The notes: a model not told the origin generated them from the sequence alone. A DNA stretch of 64,000 nt from Notamacropus eugenii (GCF_028372415.1 NC_092874.1:333206651-333270650); one strand, 5' to 3'; counted from the stretch's first letter, positions 10,040 to 21,321 are shown. A program made the numbers and translations.

Positions 10040-10660
10040 AAGAAAAGTTACATTTTTGACATTGTTGAGTTTGAATTGTTTATAGGTCATCCAGTTTAAA
10101 ATGTTTAATGATGTATATGGCTAGAGTTTGGGAGAGAGTCTGGGACTGGATTTATGTATCTGAGAGTCATAGCCATGGAGGTTGTCCAAATGAAAGATGA
10201 TATAGAGAAAAGAAAACCAGAATAGAGCCTTAGGTGTGATTGGATGGGTGTGTGTGTGGGGGGGGGGGGGGGGAGGGTTTATTCCCATTTAGTTAACATA
10301 ATAAGAACAGTGAATCAGTAAAAGAAACTGAGTGGCAGGATCAATCAAACAGGTGCCTGGTGGGAGAGGGAGAAAGAGAGAGAGAATGAGCAAGCAATAC
10401 TGTTAATCTGAAAGGAAGAGAATATCTAGGAGAAAAGAATGGTCAGTAGTCTTCCTATGCTGTAGAGATATTGAAGATGTAGATTGAGAAAAGACCATTG
10501 GATTTGGCAATTTAGAGATCATCGGTAGATTTGGAGAGAGTAGCCTCATTTGAACGGTAAGTTCAGAGAGCAGATTGTAGAGCGTTGAGATGTTAATGAG
10601 AAGAAAGGAAATGAAGAGCTCTGAGTTTTGATGAAAAGAGCAAATTACCTGGGACATACC
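10040..10660 (+). repeat. L2-type LINE remnant with a (TG)n(G)n tract
   Basis: L2-like blocks are GAGTTTGAATTG, CATCCAGTTTAAAATG, GTATCTGAGAGTCATAGCC, GAGAAAAGACCATTGGATTT and GGCAATTTAGAGATCATCGG. A TG/G microsatellite sits at about 10243-10276. Confidence 0.6.
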
Positions 10661-10879
10661 TGATATGGTTTCATTTTGTTGTAGCAACATTCAGACCTGT
10701 GTGCTCCTACTTAGACCAGGCTGATATATCTGACCTTGACCAGATGTGAAGGATTAAACTGGTTTTCTCACCTTTGATTCTGTCAGTGAGTGTTTGATTT
10801 TCTACCATAATATTTATTGTAAATGTGTTTGCCGTCTTTAGTTTGTTTTTAACTCTGGTTTTTAAGAATTGCTGCAGCT

Positions 10880-11456
10880 TCTCCAATGAAACAGGCAAAA
10901 ATCTGTAGGTCTTAAAAAGTACACTTCAGTGGCTGTTAGAGATATTACTACAAATGCTGGCTTGAGGAAGATTGAAAAGATAATTCAAGCCCACAATGAA
11001 ACAAAATAATTTCTCTGAAGCTCAGAGGAAAGTGCTATCAAAAAGGAAAAGCAATTCTGAGAACAATTCTGATGAACTATTTCTGCGAAACAGCTTAATT
11101 AATCTTCTGAAAACAAGCAGAAACCTTCAGAGGGGCTTGGCAGCAGAAGGATTATTGTTGGTTCCTCTAGTGGATTGGCAGTTTCTTCAAGTTGGAGAAT
11201 CTGTTTAGAAAACAGCTCTGGATCATTGCTTTAAAGAAAAAAACAACTTGATTGTAGGCAAGTTAATGTTAAAATTGAAGTACTGAAGTCTGGGGATGAA
11301 AAGGCAGTTTTTACAGAAGAAACTCACTTTTTCATTCAAGGCTGTACTGAAAGCATTATGAGAAGTTCATTTGAACCTTTAAGACTTAGGCGTCATCATC
11401 GGACTAAAAAAAAAACTATTCGCCTCATATATGTTTTTGGGAACAATGACCTCTGA
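10880..11456 (+). pseudogene. Unidentified coding-like remnant (possible processed pseudogene)
   Basis: An ATG frame at 10996-11208 has a Lys/Ser/Asn-rich start (MKQNNFSEAQRKVLSKRKSN). A second open frame at 11235-11456, in a different phase, contains SGDEKAVFTEETHFFIQG and RSSFEPLRLRRHHRTKKK before TGA. The two adjacent frames with protein-like composition suggest one old frameshifted copy of a coding sequence, but I could not name a parent, and chance frames are possible. I do not see exon boundaries or a poly(A) tail. Confidence 0.25.
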
Positions 11457-11487
11457 TAAATTTTAGTGTGTGTGTGTGTTTTTGTTT

Positions 11488-11796
11488 GTCCTTCGTTGCC
11501 GAAGAAGACCATGACATCAGAGAAATGATGACATGACTTGCACTTGACTTTGTTTTGAGTGAGGGAGGGCTGTGCAGGTCACCAGCCTCACTTCTCCTCC
11601 AGAGCCATCTGAATCCAGTGACCAGATATTCATCAGGATGACTAGAGATGACCCAGGATGAGGCAATTGGGGTTAAGTGACTTGCCCAAGGTCACACAGC
11701 TAGTGAGTGTCAAGTGTCTGAGGTGAGATTTGAACTCAGGTCCTCCTGACTTCTGCATTGGTGCTCTATCCACTGTACCACCTAGCTACCCCAATT
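11488..11796 (-). repeat. Composite marsupial SINE with a LINE-derived 3' tail
   Basis: On the minus strand it starts with a tRNA-like head (GGGGTAGCTAGGTGG). It passes a core with CTTGGGCAAGTCACTTAACC and ends with a tail whose + strand reads TTTGTCCTTCGTTGCCGAAG, GACCATGACATCAG. The tail matches elements at 14960-15536 and 15596-16075. Confidence 0.8.
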
Positions 11797-12043
11797 TTAT
11801 TGTGTAGTTGTTTCAGTAATATCCAACCTTCCTGATCTTATTTGAGGTTTTCTTGGCAAAGATACTGGAGTGGTTTGCCATTTCCTTCTCCAGTGAATCC
11901 CAGGGGGTCCATTTTGTCAGGCAATCAGAGATTCAATGACTTGCCTGGGTCACACACCTAGGAAATGTCTGAGGCTGGATTTGATTTCAGGTCTTTCTAA
12001 CACCAAGCCCAGTGCTCTATCCACTGAGCCATCAGCTAGCTGC
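11797..12043 (-). repeat. Marsupial tRNA-headed SINE, long form
   Basis: Directly abuts the preceding SINE. Shows GGTTTTCTTGGCAAAGATAC, TGCCATTTCCTTCTCCAG and GTGCTCTATCCACTGAGCCA. Confidence 0.88.
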
Positions 12044-12419
12044 GTTTTGATAAATATATTCTGGAGTTACAGAAATCCCAAGTGGAGCTGCAGTACTCTG
12101 GCATCATAAACTGTCACAAAAGATTAAGATATTTACCCTAGTAATGGAGATAAATCTGCCTCATTGAACTGAGAGGAAGCTGTAATTAAGGTTAGGATTT
12201 GAGAAATGGCCAGATATGCCTAATAGATGTTATTTCATGACGAAGAATTAAGATGTGTCAGAATCTTGTGAGCTCAAGTGTAAAATTGTATAAAAGTAGT
12301 GATTGTAGCAAAAAGATATTGCATGTTATACATTATGTATCAATAAATTCAACTATTTTATTTTGTTCCAGTTGATATGTACTCCACACTAGGATAATAG
12401 CTAGCTCGAGGGGACAATA

Positions 12420-12560
12420 GTTTTGTGAAGGTTTGTTTAAAGGATGGGGGAGACTTGGGTCAACTTGCAGGCATCGAGAAGGGCATCATAACGGGGGTGG
12501 GAGAGGGAGGGATTCTAAGGGACAGTCTATTTTGGGAGAGTATGGGAGGGAGTGATATTA
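12420..12560 (+). repeat. L2-type LINE fragment
   Basis: AAAGGATGGGGGAGACTTGG and following block resemble the L2 3' region. Confidence 0.45.
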
Positions 12561-12957
12561 AGGGGATAAGTAGAAGGAATGGCCTCCAGGTTGTTCTTGG
12601 GAGAACCAGTTGTCCTTTGAGCATTTACATGTCATTATACCAGGGCTTGATTTATTGGGTTTTTTTTTTTTTGTATTGTCTAGACTTAAAGTAATGGAAA
12701 AAAATATTACTGATGTGGATTAAACTTAAAAGTGTGCCTATCCATATCCCACTTCTCTCTGCTCCAACCTGATTGTTCAACATTCATCAGTTCTGTTGGC
12801 TTTGTAGCCTTCTCATTTTTGCCTGAAAGTGTTTTCTCATTTTTAGACTGGAAAAAAAGGACGAGAGTAGGGGGACTGTTGTCTGGTGGTTTTGAGATGA
12901 AGGAAAGTAAAGGAACTTATGTGGAATGGTTTCTGTTTTTACTTTAAAGATTTCAAA

Positions 12958-13105
12958 ACTCTTTCTAAACATAATCTCATTTGTTCCTCACTCTAATTCT
13001 TTGGTACTGACATCCCTTTTCAGAGATAAGTAATCTGAGGTTTAGAGAATTGAAGGGACTTGGGTGGGCATACATATCTAATAAATGTGGAAGGCTTTAG
13101 GTACT
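12958..13105 (-). repeat. MIR-type SINE fragment
   Basis: Reverse-orientation MIR blocks: ATCTCATTTGTTCCTCAC, GAGATAAGTAATCTGAGG. Confidence 0.55.
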
Positions 13106-14544
13106 CTTATTCATTGTGTCATACTTGGCTAGTTGTATTACCCTGGAGCAGTCACTTAACCTCTATGAAGGACCTCAAGCCACTTTCTATGATGAAATAT
13201 TTACTAATGTTATCTGTGGATGCATTTATTTACTTTAATTTTTTAGTCTGAACCTGTAGTCACCAACATAGGTCAGTGCGTTCAGTGATTCAGTCTTCGA
13301 ATATTTAGTAGAGGCATTGAGACTCACTTAGGTGTCACTGATAGTAGAATGTGTCCTCCAGGTCTTCCTGATTCCAAGGTTACTGCTGAATCCACGAAGA
13401 CTGTTTTGTCTTTTGATTTGTACGTACATAGAAAAGTCAAAGTTGCTCAGTAGGATTAAGTGAGTTTCTCAAAGCATGTTAGACAAAACAAGTATAATGT
13501 GAGAAATTGCAGACTAGATATTTAATGCCATCTAAGTAAAAATCATCCATCTTAATGTAACACTATTTACTTGTAAGTGGTACTGTTCTCCTGTGATAGG
13601 TTTAGTTTTGTGTGTGTATATATATATATATCTTCTTTTTAAAGAAAACCTGGTGTATATAGCTGGGGAACTAGGCATTCTTGAAAGTATTTTATTTTGG
13701 GTAAAAGAGTACTCTTAGGCCAGGAGTCAGTAAACTAAATCCTTCAGCCTGTTTTTAGTATGCCAGCTAGATAAGAATGGTTTTTACATTTTTAAAGTTA
13801 TCCCTGTTCTTAGCTGCTGAGTAAAAATGTGCTGGCTGTACTTTTCCTTGGGGTACTAGTGACATAATTATAATTCTGCGGAAGAATTAACTTTACATTT
13901 TGTATCTGCTGTGATACAAGGTGGAATAAATAGCCAGGCCATAGACTTTCTTTATTTTTAAGGATTTGGTCCTAGAGAAGCCATAGATGCATGAGATCTG
14001 GCAGATCTGTGGGACAAAACCTTCTTTCAAAGGTCCCCTGTGCTAGACCTGGTTTCAGATGATGGAAAGGCATTCATTTCTTTGTGGAGTCTTGTACTCA
14101 CTGGTGGCAGATGGAGCGCAAGTTGCAGGAATCTTCTTTCAGTCTTTATCTTCCCCTTCTTTATCATTCTATCACCAGTTTATAACCTGAACAATGAGTA
14201 GACACAGATCTTCTTTCAGGACTTTTTTGTCCTTACTAATGATGGGCACAAAGTCAGCCATATGATACAGATTCATGGCAGCCAACAAGCTCTATAGGCA
14301 GATGGTTTCAGTCCTGAAGGTTTGTGGATCTGAATGCCTCCTCTGTTAGAGCTGTGTGGTTGATGGAAAGATGTAGGAGATATAATCCCTGAAGCCCAAA
14401 GGACTTTACAAGTTTGCAGAGCACTTAATTTTTAAAAAGTAAGTTCCATTCATACTATTTGTTTAAATACAAAAGTAATTTTGGACATGCCCCACTCCTC
14501 ACCCCCTTCTACCTCCTTCTCTTGTAACAAATTATTATTTCTGC
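13106..14544. other. Intron 1, mostly unrecognised
   Basis: Holds a short antisense SINE scrap at about 13330-13400 (CCTCCAGGTCTTCCTGATTC) and a TG/TA microsatellite at about 13610-13631. No gene seen. Confidence 0.45.
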
Positions 14545-14905
14545 TAAGTTAGAAGGTTGGACTAGATCATCTTTAAGCTCTTTCTCTGACTCTAAGTATA
14601 TAATCCTATGAGTCTCCCAGCATTGGAGGAAAGACAGCAAATGGTGTCAGATAGAACAGGCTGTGCCACATGCTGTATTTATAATCCTTTCACCTTGCTT
14701 TATAAATGAGGTGTTCCCACGATCTTTAAGTGATAAGATAATTGCTACTCTTTTTACCTCATTTCATAGATTGAAGAAACTCATTTTCAGAGGTTGTGAT
14801 TTTCCCAAGGTTGCTGCTCTTACCCCACATAGCTAATAGATGTTAGAATCAAAATTTGAAAGCCGATCTGTTTGGCTCCAAGATGTGGCCTTGTATCCAC
14901 CAGTC
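14545..14905. repeat. MIR-type fragments in both orientations
   Basis: A + strand MIR end at 14550-14615 (GTTGGACTAGATCATCTTTA) is followed by a minus-strand MIR-like stretch at 14690-14905 (ATTGAAGAAACTCATTTTCA). Confidence 0.5.
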
Positions 14906-14959
14906 TACATACCAGACTGAAGGTCTACAGAGCCTTCATGCTTACTTCATTGTCTCATG

Positions 14960-15536
14960 TCTATGAAACCTGGAAAAATTGAATCATTTTCACTTTGAAT
15001 TGTCTCAGGAAAATCCCAAAGAGCATGATAAGGTACTGGGCACTGGGGTCATCTCTAGAGCTGAACTGCCTGAGACATTTAAGCTGTTGCAGAGAACACA
15101 ACTCCATTGGGCTGGCCACATATTCAAATGCTGCATACCCAAAAGATTAGTTTACAGAGAACTCACACATGGTAAGCACTCACATGGAGGTCCAGAGAAG
15201 CAATATAAGAACACTCTTGAGGTGGGTGTCTCTGAACAACTTGAATACCGACTGAGACATGAGAAATGCTGAGATAGGACTATCTAACATGGTGTACCCA
15301 CATCAAAGAAGGCACTATATTCCATGAACAAAACAGAATTGTAGAAATACAAAAGAAAAGTGAGCTATCCAAATCCGAAGCTATTTTCACTCTAGATGTT
15401 CTAATGGACCTTTTGTGCCTGATCTGTGGTAGTGACTTCCAAACTTGTATTAGATCAGTCACAGCCAACACACCTATTTGTACCAATTCCAATGTAATGT
15501 CATTGGTCTTTTAAAATGAAGGATGAACAGCAGACT
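14960..15536 (+). repeat. Non-LTR retrotransposon C-terminal ORF and 3' end
   Basis: An open stretch at 14979-15272 encodes a degraded reverse-transcriptase C-terminal region with the pattern LLQRTQLHWAGH, PKRLVYRELTHGKHSHGG and QYKNTL, familiar from RTE-like LINEs (QLRWAGH..RMP, YGEL..GKR). Downstream, in broken frame, a Cys-rich finger-like piece (LCLICGSDFQTCIRS) follows, then the 3' tail GTCATTGGTCTTTTAAAATG and AAGGATGAACAGCAG. The LINE clade is inferred from these motifs only. Confidence 0.6.
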
Positions 15537-15595
15537 ATAAGTGATCAATTATATATGAAATTAGTATAATCAAGGCAGTCTATTAAAGTTGCCAA

Positions 15596-16075
15596 AAGAA
15601 CAGTTGTTCCCTTTTCAAAGACAACCAATGAAATTACAAAGTGATATCTTGACTTATGTGTGAATTGGATTTAAATAAGGCAGAGTTGTACAAAGTTGAC
15701 AGCCTCACTGTCTCTTCCTGAATCCTTTAAGGCCAGTGACAGAACAGAAGTCAAGATTTCTAGGAGGCAGTGGATGATGACTTTGGCGTCTTGGATGTCT
15801 TACCAAGCTCTAAGTTCTGCTTGAGTTTATTCTCAGCCACCCATTCTGCCAGGGAAAGTCTTCACATCTTGGGATAGACACCCCCCTAATTCACCGATGG
15901 GTTTGAGGCCTGTTGGTTACCCTCAACCCAGTTTAACCCATCTACTGAAGACAGTTTTACTGTGATGGTATGGCTTCTGCTCCTCCTACAACTTCTTGGA
16001 ACCACAGATGAGAGTCGGGGAACAGGTGGACACCAAAGGTATATGAGCAGCCCTGTCTCATCAAGTGCTAGATCA
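15596..16075 (-). repeat. Second element with the same LINE/SINE 3' tail, antisense
   Basis: Begins GTTGTTCCCTTTTCAAAGAC, AACCAATGAAATTAC, the reverse of the tail above. It continues with TGAATTGGATTTAAATAAGG, GACAGCCTCACTGTCTCTTC and AGACACCCCCCTAATTCACC, a sequence I recognise as repeated in marsupial genomes. Confidence 0.6.
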
Positions 16076-17029
16076 TTTTTTTTTCCTTTTTTTGTCTTGC
16101 AACATTTATTTCTAGAAGCCCAGACACATTTAGTAGATCTGGAGATCACATTTCCTTCCATTTTTACTCTTTTTCCTGTTGATTTATCTGTTTATGTGCA
16201 AGGTCTTTGAGTTTTTGTCTTACTGAAATCTTCTGTAATTTTCATCTTTCTTCCCCTTATTTTTCCCTTTTGCTCACTTTCTGATTCCCACCTCTCTGGG
16301 GTGGTTTCATTCAGGGTTGAATCTCAGCCTCCTCTCATTGGTTCACCCTCTTTGGGCTTTGCCCCATTTGACTTTGAGGAGGTTAGAACTGGTACCAACT
16401 AGAAGCTGTGCTCTCTCCCTCAGTCATAGGTGGGGTGTCCCACAGCTGCACATACACAGTTACCTGTCTGGGTGCCCTGACCTTCTCCTGCTACTTACTT
16501 CTTTGGTCCAACTCTAGCAGTTCAGAGCTTTGCAGTATTGATGTGGGGTTGTGGCTCTCTGTAGGCTCTTGCTCCTGAAGGACTAGGGTTTCCACAGCAC
16601 TGGAAAGAGGGAATGGAAACTGGAGTTTGGGGTTTGTTTTTGTTGTAAGACTGTGTAAGCCTATGTTGTGTCCTTGGGTTTGCTAGTACAGCCTTGATGC
16701 TAGTAGGGAGATGGGGGAGGGATGCTGAATGAGCTCAGAATCAGTCAGTTCATGGGTTTTTGTTTTGGTTTTAAACCTTTTGGATTCTGGGTGTCCTGGA
16801 CCATGGAAACTGCTGAAGTTGCTTTATCTTTAGCTGCATAATTTCTGTTTAGGAGAGGCCTGAAAGGTCATGAGATTCAGAGAAATTAGGGAGTCCTTAA
16901 TCTTATTACTCATACTATCTTGACATGTTATTTCCTGTCTGTTGACATAGATGTTAATTTTGTGATGTCATTTGATGCTTGCCACAAGTCTTGTGGTAGT
17001 CTATAGGTTGTTGGCCTCTAATTTCTTGA
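16076..17029. other. Intron 1, unrecognised apart from an inverted match
   Basis: No gene seen. Bases 16661-16721 match 19838-19898 in inverted orientation with four mismatches. Confidence 0.5.
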
Positions 17030-17222
17030 TTTCTAATTCCAGACACTTAGTAGCTCTATGGCCCTGGGCAAGTTATTTTACCCTGTTTCTCTCAGTTCCC
17101 CCATCTGTAAAGTGAACTGGAGAAGGAAATGGCAAACCACTTGTATTTTTGCTAAGAAAGGGTCATGAAGAGTGAAATGGGGCTCTCTTTCTCTTCTCTT
17201 CTCTCTCTCTCTCTCTCTCTTA
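17030..17222 (+). repeat. SINE 3' part plus (CT)n tract
   Basis: GGCCCTGGGCAAGTTATTTT, AACTGGAGAAGGAAATGGCA and GGGTCATGAAGAGTG are SINE 3' blocks. A (CT)n microsatellite follows at about 17187-17222. Confidence 0.75.
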
Positions 17223-17777
17223 TTCTTATTTCTTAAACCTGACCTATATTTTCCAACTTTCTGCCAGTGATAATGACAGTATCTGTCTTCATTGATCATT
17301 GAACATCAAAGTGCATATGAAGACTCTGTTTCTAGGATTTTATAAGAAATGACTATTAATTGCTCTTCTCTATCCTTGGAAATACATATTGGCACATAAG
17401 GTGCAATTGTATTTCTAGTGGTCTTTCTGCTTCTGTTAATTAGAAGCACTGCTAGGCAAGGTAACCCATGATACGCTGTTTCCCATTGCCTTTGAGTACA
17501 TGATGAAACCATCTCATTATTTACCTCTCTGGAGATAATCTGTGAGCTATCCTCCTGTTTAACCACAACTTCTTTTTGTCTAATGATTTTATTTATAGCA
17601 GGGATGTCAGTGTAGCTGTGGCTCAGTTCCTATAAGTAGCATATTGACTCTTGGTTGGGAAAAGGGCTCACATTTAAAGTGGCAACAGTGAAATTAGTCT
17701 AAAGAGAAATGAACATCCACTGTCTCACTCCACCACCTTCTCTGTGGAAGAAAGGGCTGTACTAGATTGAGGGTCTT
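17223..17777. other. Intron 1, nothing recognised
   Basis: No repeat or coding frame recognised. Confidence 0.5.
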
Positions 17778-19985
17778 TTTTTTTTAACTTTAATTTTTAA
17801 CTTTAAAAAAAATTGAATTCCAAATTCTCCTGCTCCTGCTATCCCCTCCTCCCATCCATTGAGACAGCAAGCAATCTGATACAGAACATTTCCATATTAG
17901 CCATGCTGCCAAAAAAAGACAAGAAAAGTATGCTTCAGTCTGTACTCATAGTTCATTAGTTCTCTCCCTGGAGATGGATACCATTTTTTATCATGGGTCC
18001 TTTGGAATTGTCTTGGATCATTGTATTGATTAGAGTGGCTAAGTCTTTAACAATTGACCATAAATACATTGTTTCTCTTTCTGTGTGCAGTATTCTGGTT
18101 TTACTCACTTCACTTTGCATCAGTTCATAAAAGTCTTTCCAGGTTTTTCTGCTCATTATTTCTTACAGCAGAATAGTATTCCACCACGATCATATATCAC
18201 AACTTGTTCAACCATTCCCCAGTTGATGAGGCATCCCCTTGATTTCCAATTCTTTGCTACCACAAAAAAACCACTATGAATATTTTTGTTCATGTAGGTC
18301 TTTTTCCATTTTTTATGAGGTCTTTGGGATACAGACTAATAGTGGTGATCCTGAGTCAAAAGGTATGTGCAATTTCATGACCCTTAGAGCATAATTCCAA
18401 ATTGTTCTCCAGAAGGGCTGGACAAGTTCTCAACTCCAATAGTGTATGGGTGTCCCTATTTTTCCACATTCATGGAGGGTCTTTTTCTGTTTTGTTTTCA
18501 ACTATTTCCCAGACCACTGTGGTCCACTTGCCCTACCAAGATAATCCTCTCTATACTTGAACTTATTCTGTTTTTGTTATTGTTTGTTTTATGATTTCTT
18601 GATCTCTCATAAAGTCATTAACTTCCATTTGCTCCATTCTAATTTTTAAGGAATTATTTTCCTCAGTGAGCTTTTTGGACCTCCTTTTCTTTTTGGCCAG
18701 TTCTGCTTTTTAAGACATTCTTCTCCTCATTGACTTTTTGGACCTCTTTAACCATTTGGCCTAGATTGTTTTTTAAGGTGTTAATTTTCTTCAGTATTTT
18801 ATGTGTCTCCTTTACAAAGCTGTTGACTTGTTTTTCATGATTTTCTTGCATCACTCTCATTTCTCTTCCCAATTTTTCCTCTACTTCTCTTACTTGATTT
18901 TCAAAATCCTTTTTGAGCTCTTCCATGGCCTTAGCCCATTGCATAGTTTTCTTGGAGGCTTTGGATGCAGGAGCTTTGGCTTTGTTATCTTCTTCTGGTT
19001 GTATGTTTTCATCTTCCTTGTCACTAAAGTAAGTTTCTGTAGTCAGATTTTTCCCATTGTTTGCTCATTTCCCCAGCTTATTACTTGACTTTTTAAATCT
19101 TTGTTAAGGTAGAACTCTGTTTCCAGGGTGGAGGCTGAACTGTCCCAAACTTCAGGGGTTTTATACAACTGTTTTCAGAGATAGTTCTAGGGATTTGTAA
19201 GTTTTCAGTTCTTCCAAGGTGGTATGATCTAAGGAGAGCGGTTTACTAATCTCTTGGCCTCTGCTCTGATCTGTGAGTGACACAAGCCCTCTTTTTTGCC
19301 TTGGAACAGTAAGGAGGGTCCCCTCTCCACTACTGGCCACAAGCTCTACTATGCTAGTGTTCTTCCTTGCCCCAGGACTGTGACCTAGATTCAAGTATCG
19401 GCAAAGCAACAGTCCTGCCTCAGTGCTAGCAAAGAGATGCCTGTAATCTCCTTCTGGCCAGTTGTTTGATCTTCTTACTCTCTGTGGGCTGAGAGCTCCG
19501 GAAGTATCTCTGCTGCTGCTGCCACCACCACCACTGCTGCTGCTGATTCAGTGGCTTCCAAGGCCTGCTCCTGATTTGCTGGGGTTGGGGCTATGCTGTT
19601 GCAGCCTGTGCTAGACTGTGCCCCTCTCACCCAGGTCTAAGAGACCTTTCCTGCTGATCTTCTGAGTTGTCTTTGGCATCTATGAACTGAGAAGTCAAGA
19701 AACCGACTGATATAGTCCTTTGAGGCCTGCTCTGGGCTTGCTGGGGCTGGGGCTCTGCTGGCGTGGCCTATGCTGGACTTCGGTCTTCTCTCACCCTGGT
19801 GAAACAGACCTTTCCTGTTGACCTTCCAGAAGGTCAACCCTCCCCCATCTCCCTACTAGCATCAAGGCTGCACTAGCAGACCCAAGGACACAAGACAGTC
19901 ATTTTTTAAAAGGTATTTGGAGGGGTTTGGGGGAGAACTCAGCAAGTCCTTGCCTTTATTCTGCCATCTAGGCAGTGCTTCTCCC
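17778..19985 (-). mobile_element. Internally deleted marsupial L1 (3' end joined to ORF1 5' part and 5' UTR)
   Basis: Minus-strand L1. The T-rich 3' end at 17778-17830 leads into the 3' terminal region (CATTGAGACAGCAAGCAATC; ACAGACTAATAGTGGTGATC) up to about 18478. From about 18540 the sequence is the L1 front: 18663-18944 encodes the ORF1p coiled coil (AMEELKKDFENQVREVEEKL), and 19000-19985 is the 5' UTR, ending at the L1 start (GCCATCTAGGCAGTGC). Most of ORF1's RNA-binding part and nearly all of ORF2 are missing, so about 2.2 kb remains of a normal length near 6 kb or more. A HAL1-type (ORF1-only) element is an alternative. The 5' UTR carries a tandem duplication of about 164 bp and a foreign-looking patch at 19838-19898. 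Confidence 0.85.
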
Positions 19986-20389
19986 CCCATTCCCTCTTCA
20001 GTTTATTCTTGAACTGAAATTTCATTCCATTGCTGGGATCACATCTGAAACTTTTCTTGGTTGAGGAAACCAGAAGCTTGTATTTCCTCAAGTGTAAAGC
20101 CCTTCCAGACATCTGGATTTATCATGATAAAATGTCTATGTAGGGTTAAATTAGGCTAATTATCACTACTCTCAAATGTATACTCTCTCCTGGACCTAAA
20201 ATTATCTGGGCCTATTTGTCATAAGGCAGTTTGAAATTTTCCCCCGGCAGATTTTTTGGGGGGCAAGAAGATTCCTGGTCTCTGCCACTTGTGGAAACTG
20301 CTTAGCAACTTAGCTGGGATGTTGCCTCATTTGGGGAATTAAAAGGCAAGTGGAACAAGCAGTGGGGATAGTTAGTAGTCTTGAATGTG

Positions 20390-20585
20390 AGAATCATGGT
20401 TGAATCTCATGCTAGGTATAGGATGTTATGCTAGGCATCTAATCCTCATGATCAATAGTGTCCTCTTCTGTAAAATGAGTTTGATAATATCTGCCCTGCC
20501 ATCACCTCAGAGAGTCTTATAGTAGTCATAAAAATTAGTGCTTTGTAAATGCTAAAGTACTTTGTAAACATAAATGACAGCCATA
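20390..20585 (+). repeat. MIR-type SINE
   Basis: TCTTCTGTAAAATGAGTTTG and TTAGTGCTTTGTAAATGCTA are MIR 3' blocks. Confidence 0.6.
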
Positions 20586-20692
20586 TTGACCACACAGGTT
20601 AAAGCCTTTTCTCTGTTGTAATGTGTATAATGTTCTGTTTATTAGAGGTACAAATATTTGCCCCATTAAACTATAAAGCTTTTGAAGACAAT

Positions 20693-20862
20693 TGTTGCTC
20701 TGCATTTGGAGTCAGAGGACTTGGGTTTGAATTCCAGCTCTGCCACTTACTAGCCCTGTGACCTTGGGGAAGTCCCTTTACTTTTCTGTGAAGTGAGAAA
20801 GTTGGCCTACGTGGCCTTTTATGTCTCTTCTTGCTTTAGATCTTTGATTCTCTGAATTTCAT
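20693..20862 (+). repeat. MIR-type SINE
   Basis: TTGGAGTCAGAGGACTTGGG, TGCCACTTACTAGCCCTGTG, ACCTTGGGGAAGTCCCTTTA. Confidence 0.8.
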
Positions 20863-20899
20863 AAGCCTGAAGAAAACCTATAGGGGAAAAGAGGGGGAA

Positions 20900-21158
20900 G
20901 GAAATGGAAAAAACATTTATGTCACACCTACTATGTGTCAGTTCACTTTGTTAAGCACTTTACAAATATTTTCTCATTTAATTCTTAAAACAAGCCTGTG
21001 AGGTAGATGCTAGTATTATTATTATTTCCCCCTTTTCTGGTAGGGAAACTGAGGCATCCAAAGTTAAATGACTTGCCCCCAGCTGGGCTCATGCTAACAA
21101 ATGTCTGAGACTGAATTTGAACTCAGGCCAGTGCTCTATCCACTGCACCACCTAGTCT
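20900..21158 (-). repeat. MIR/CORE-type SINE with tRNA-like head, antisense
   Basis: CACCTACTATGTGTCAGTTC, GGGAAACTGAGGCATCC, TGCTCTATCCACTGCACCAC. Confidence 0.85.
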
Positions 21159-21199
21159 TAGGTAGGTGCTGTCAAGCTTATTCAGGATGAATGTGTCTA

Positions 21200-21321
21200 G
21201 AATGCTCTTTGTCCTCACCTCCAGCTCTTTGTCTTTGGCTTCCTTCAGGTCCCAATTAAATCTCACCCTTCTCCAAGAATTCTTTTTCAGTCCCCCTTAA
21301 TATACTAGTGCCTTTGACTGT
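21200..21321 (+). repeat. L2 fragment
   Basis: TTCCTTCAGGTCCCAATTAA, TCTCCAAGAATTC, TTTTTCAGTCCCCCTTAAT match the L2 3' region. It is cut off by the next SINE. Confidence 0.6.

Noticed and set aside
14979-15272. 97-residue open frame as a host gene
   Set aside because: Matches the C-terminal region of LINE reverse transcriptase, followed by the element's 3' tail.
18663-18944. 93-residue coiled-coil protein as a host gene
   Set aside because: It is the ORF1 coiled-coil part of the L1 at 17778-19985, with L1 5' UTR behind it.
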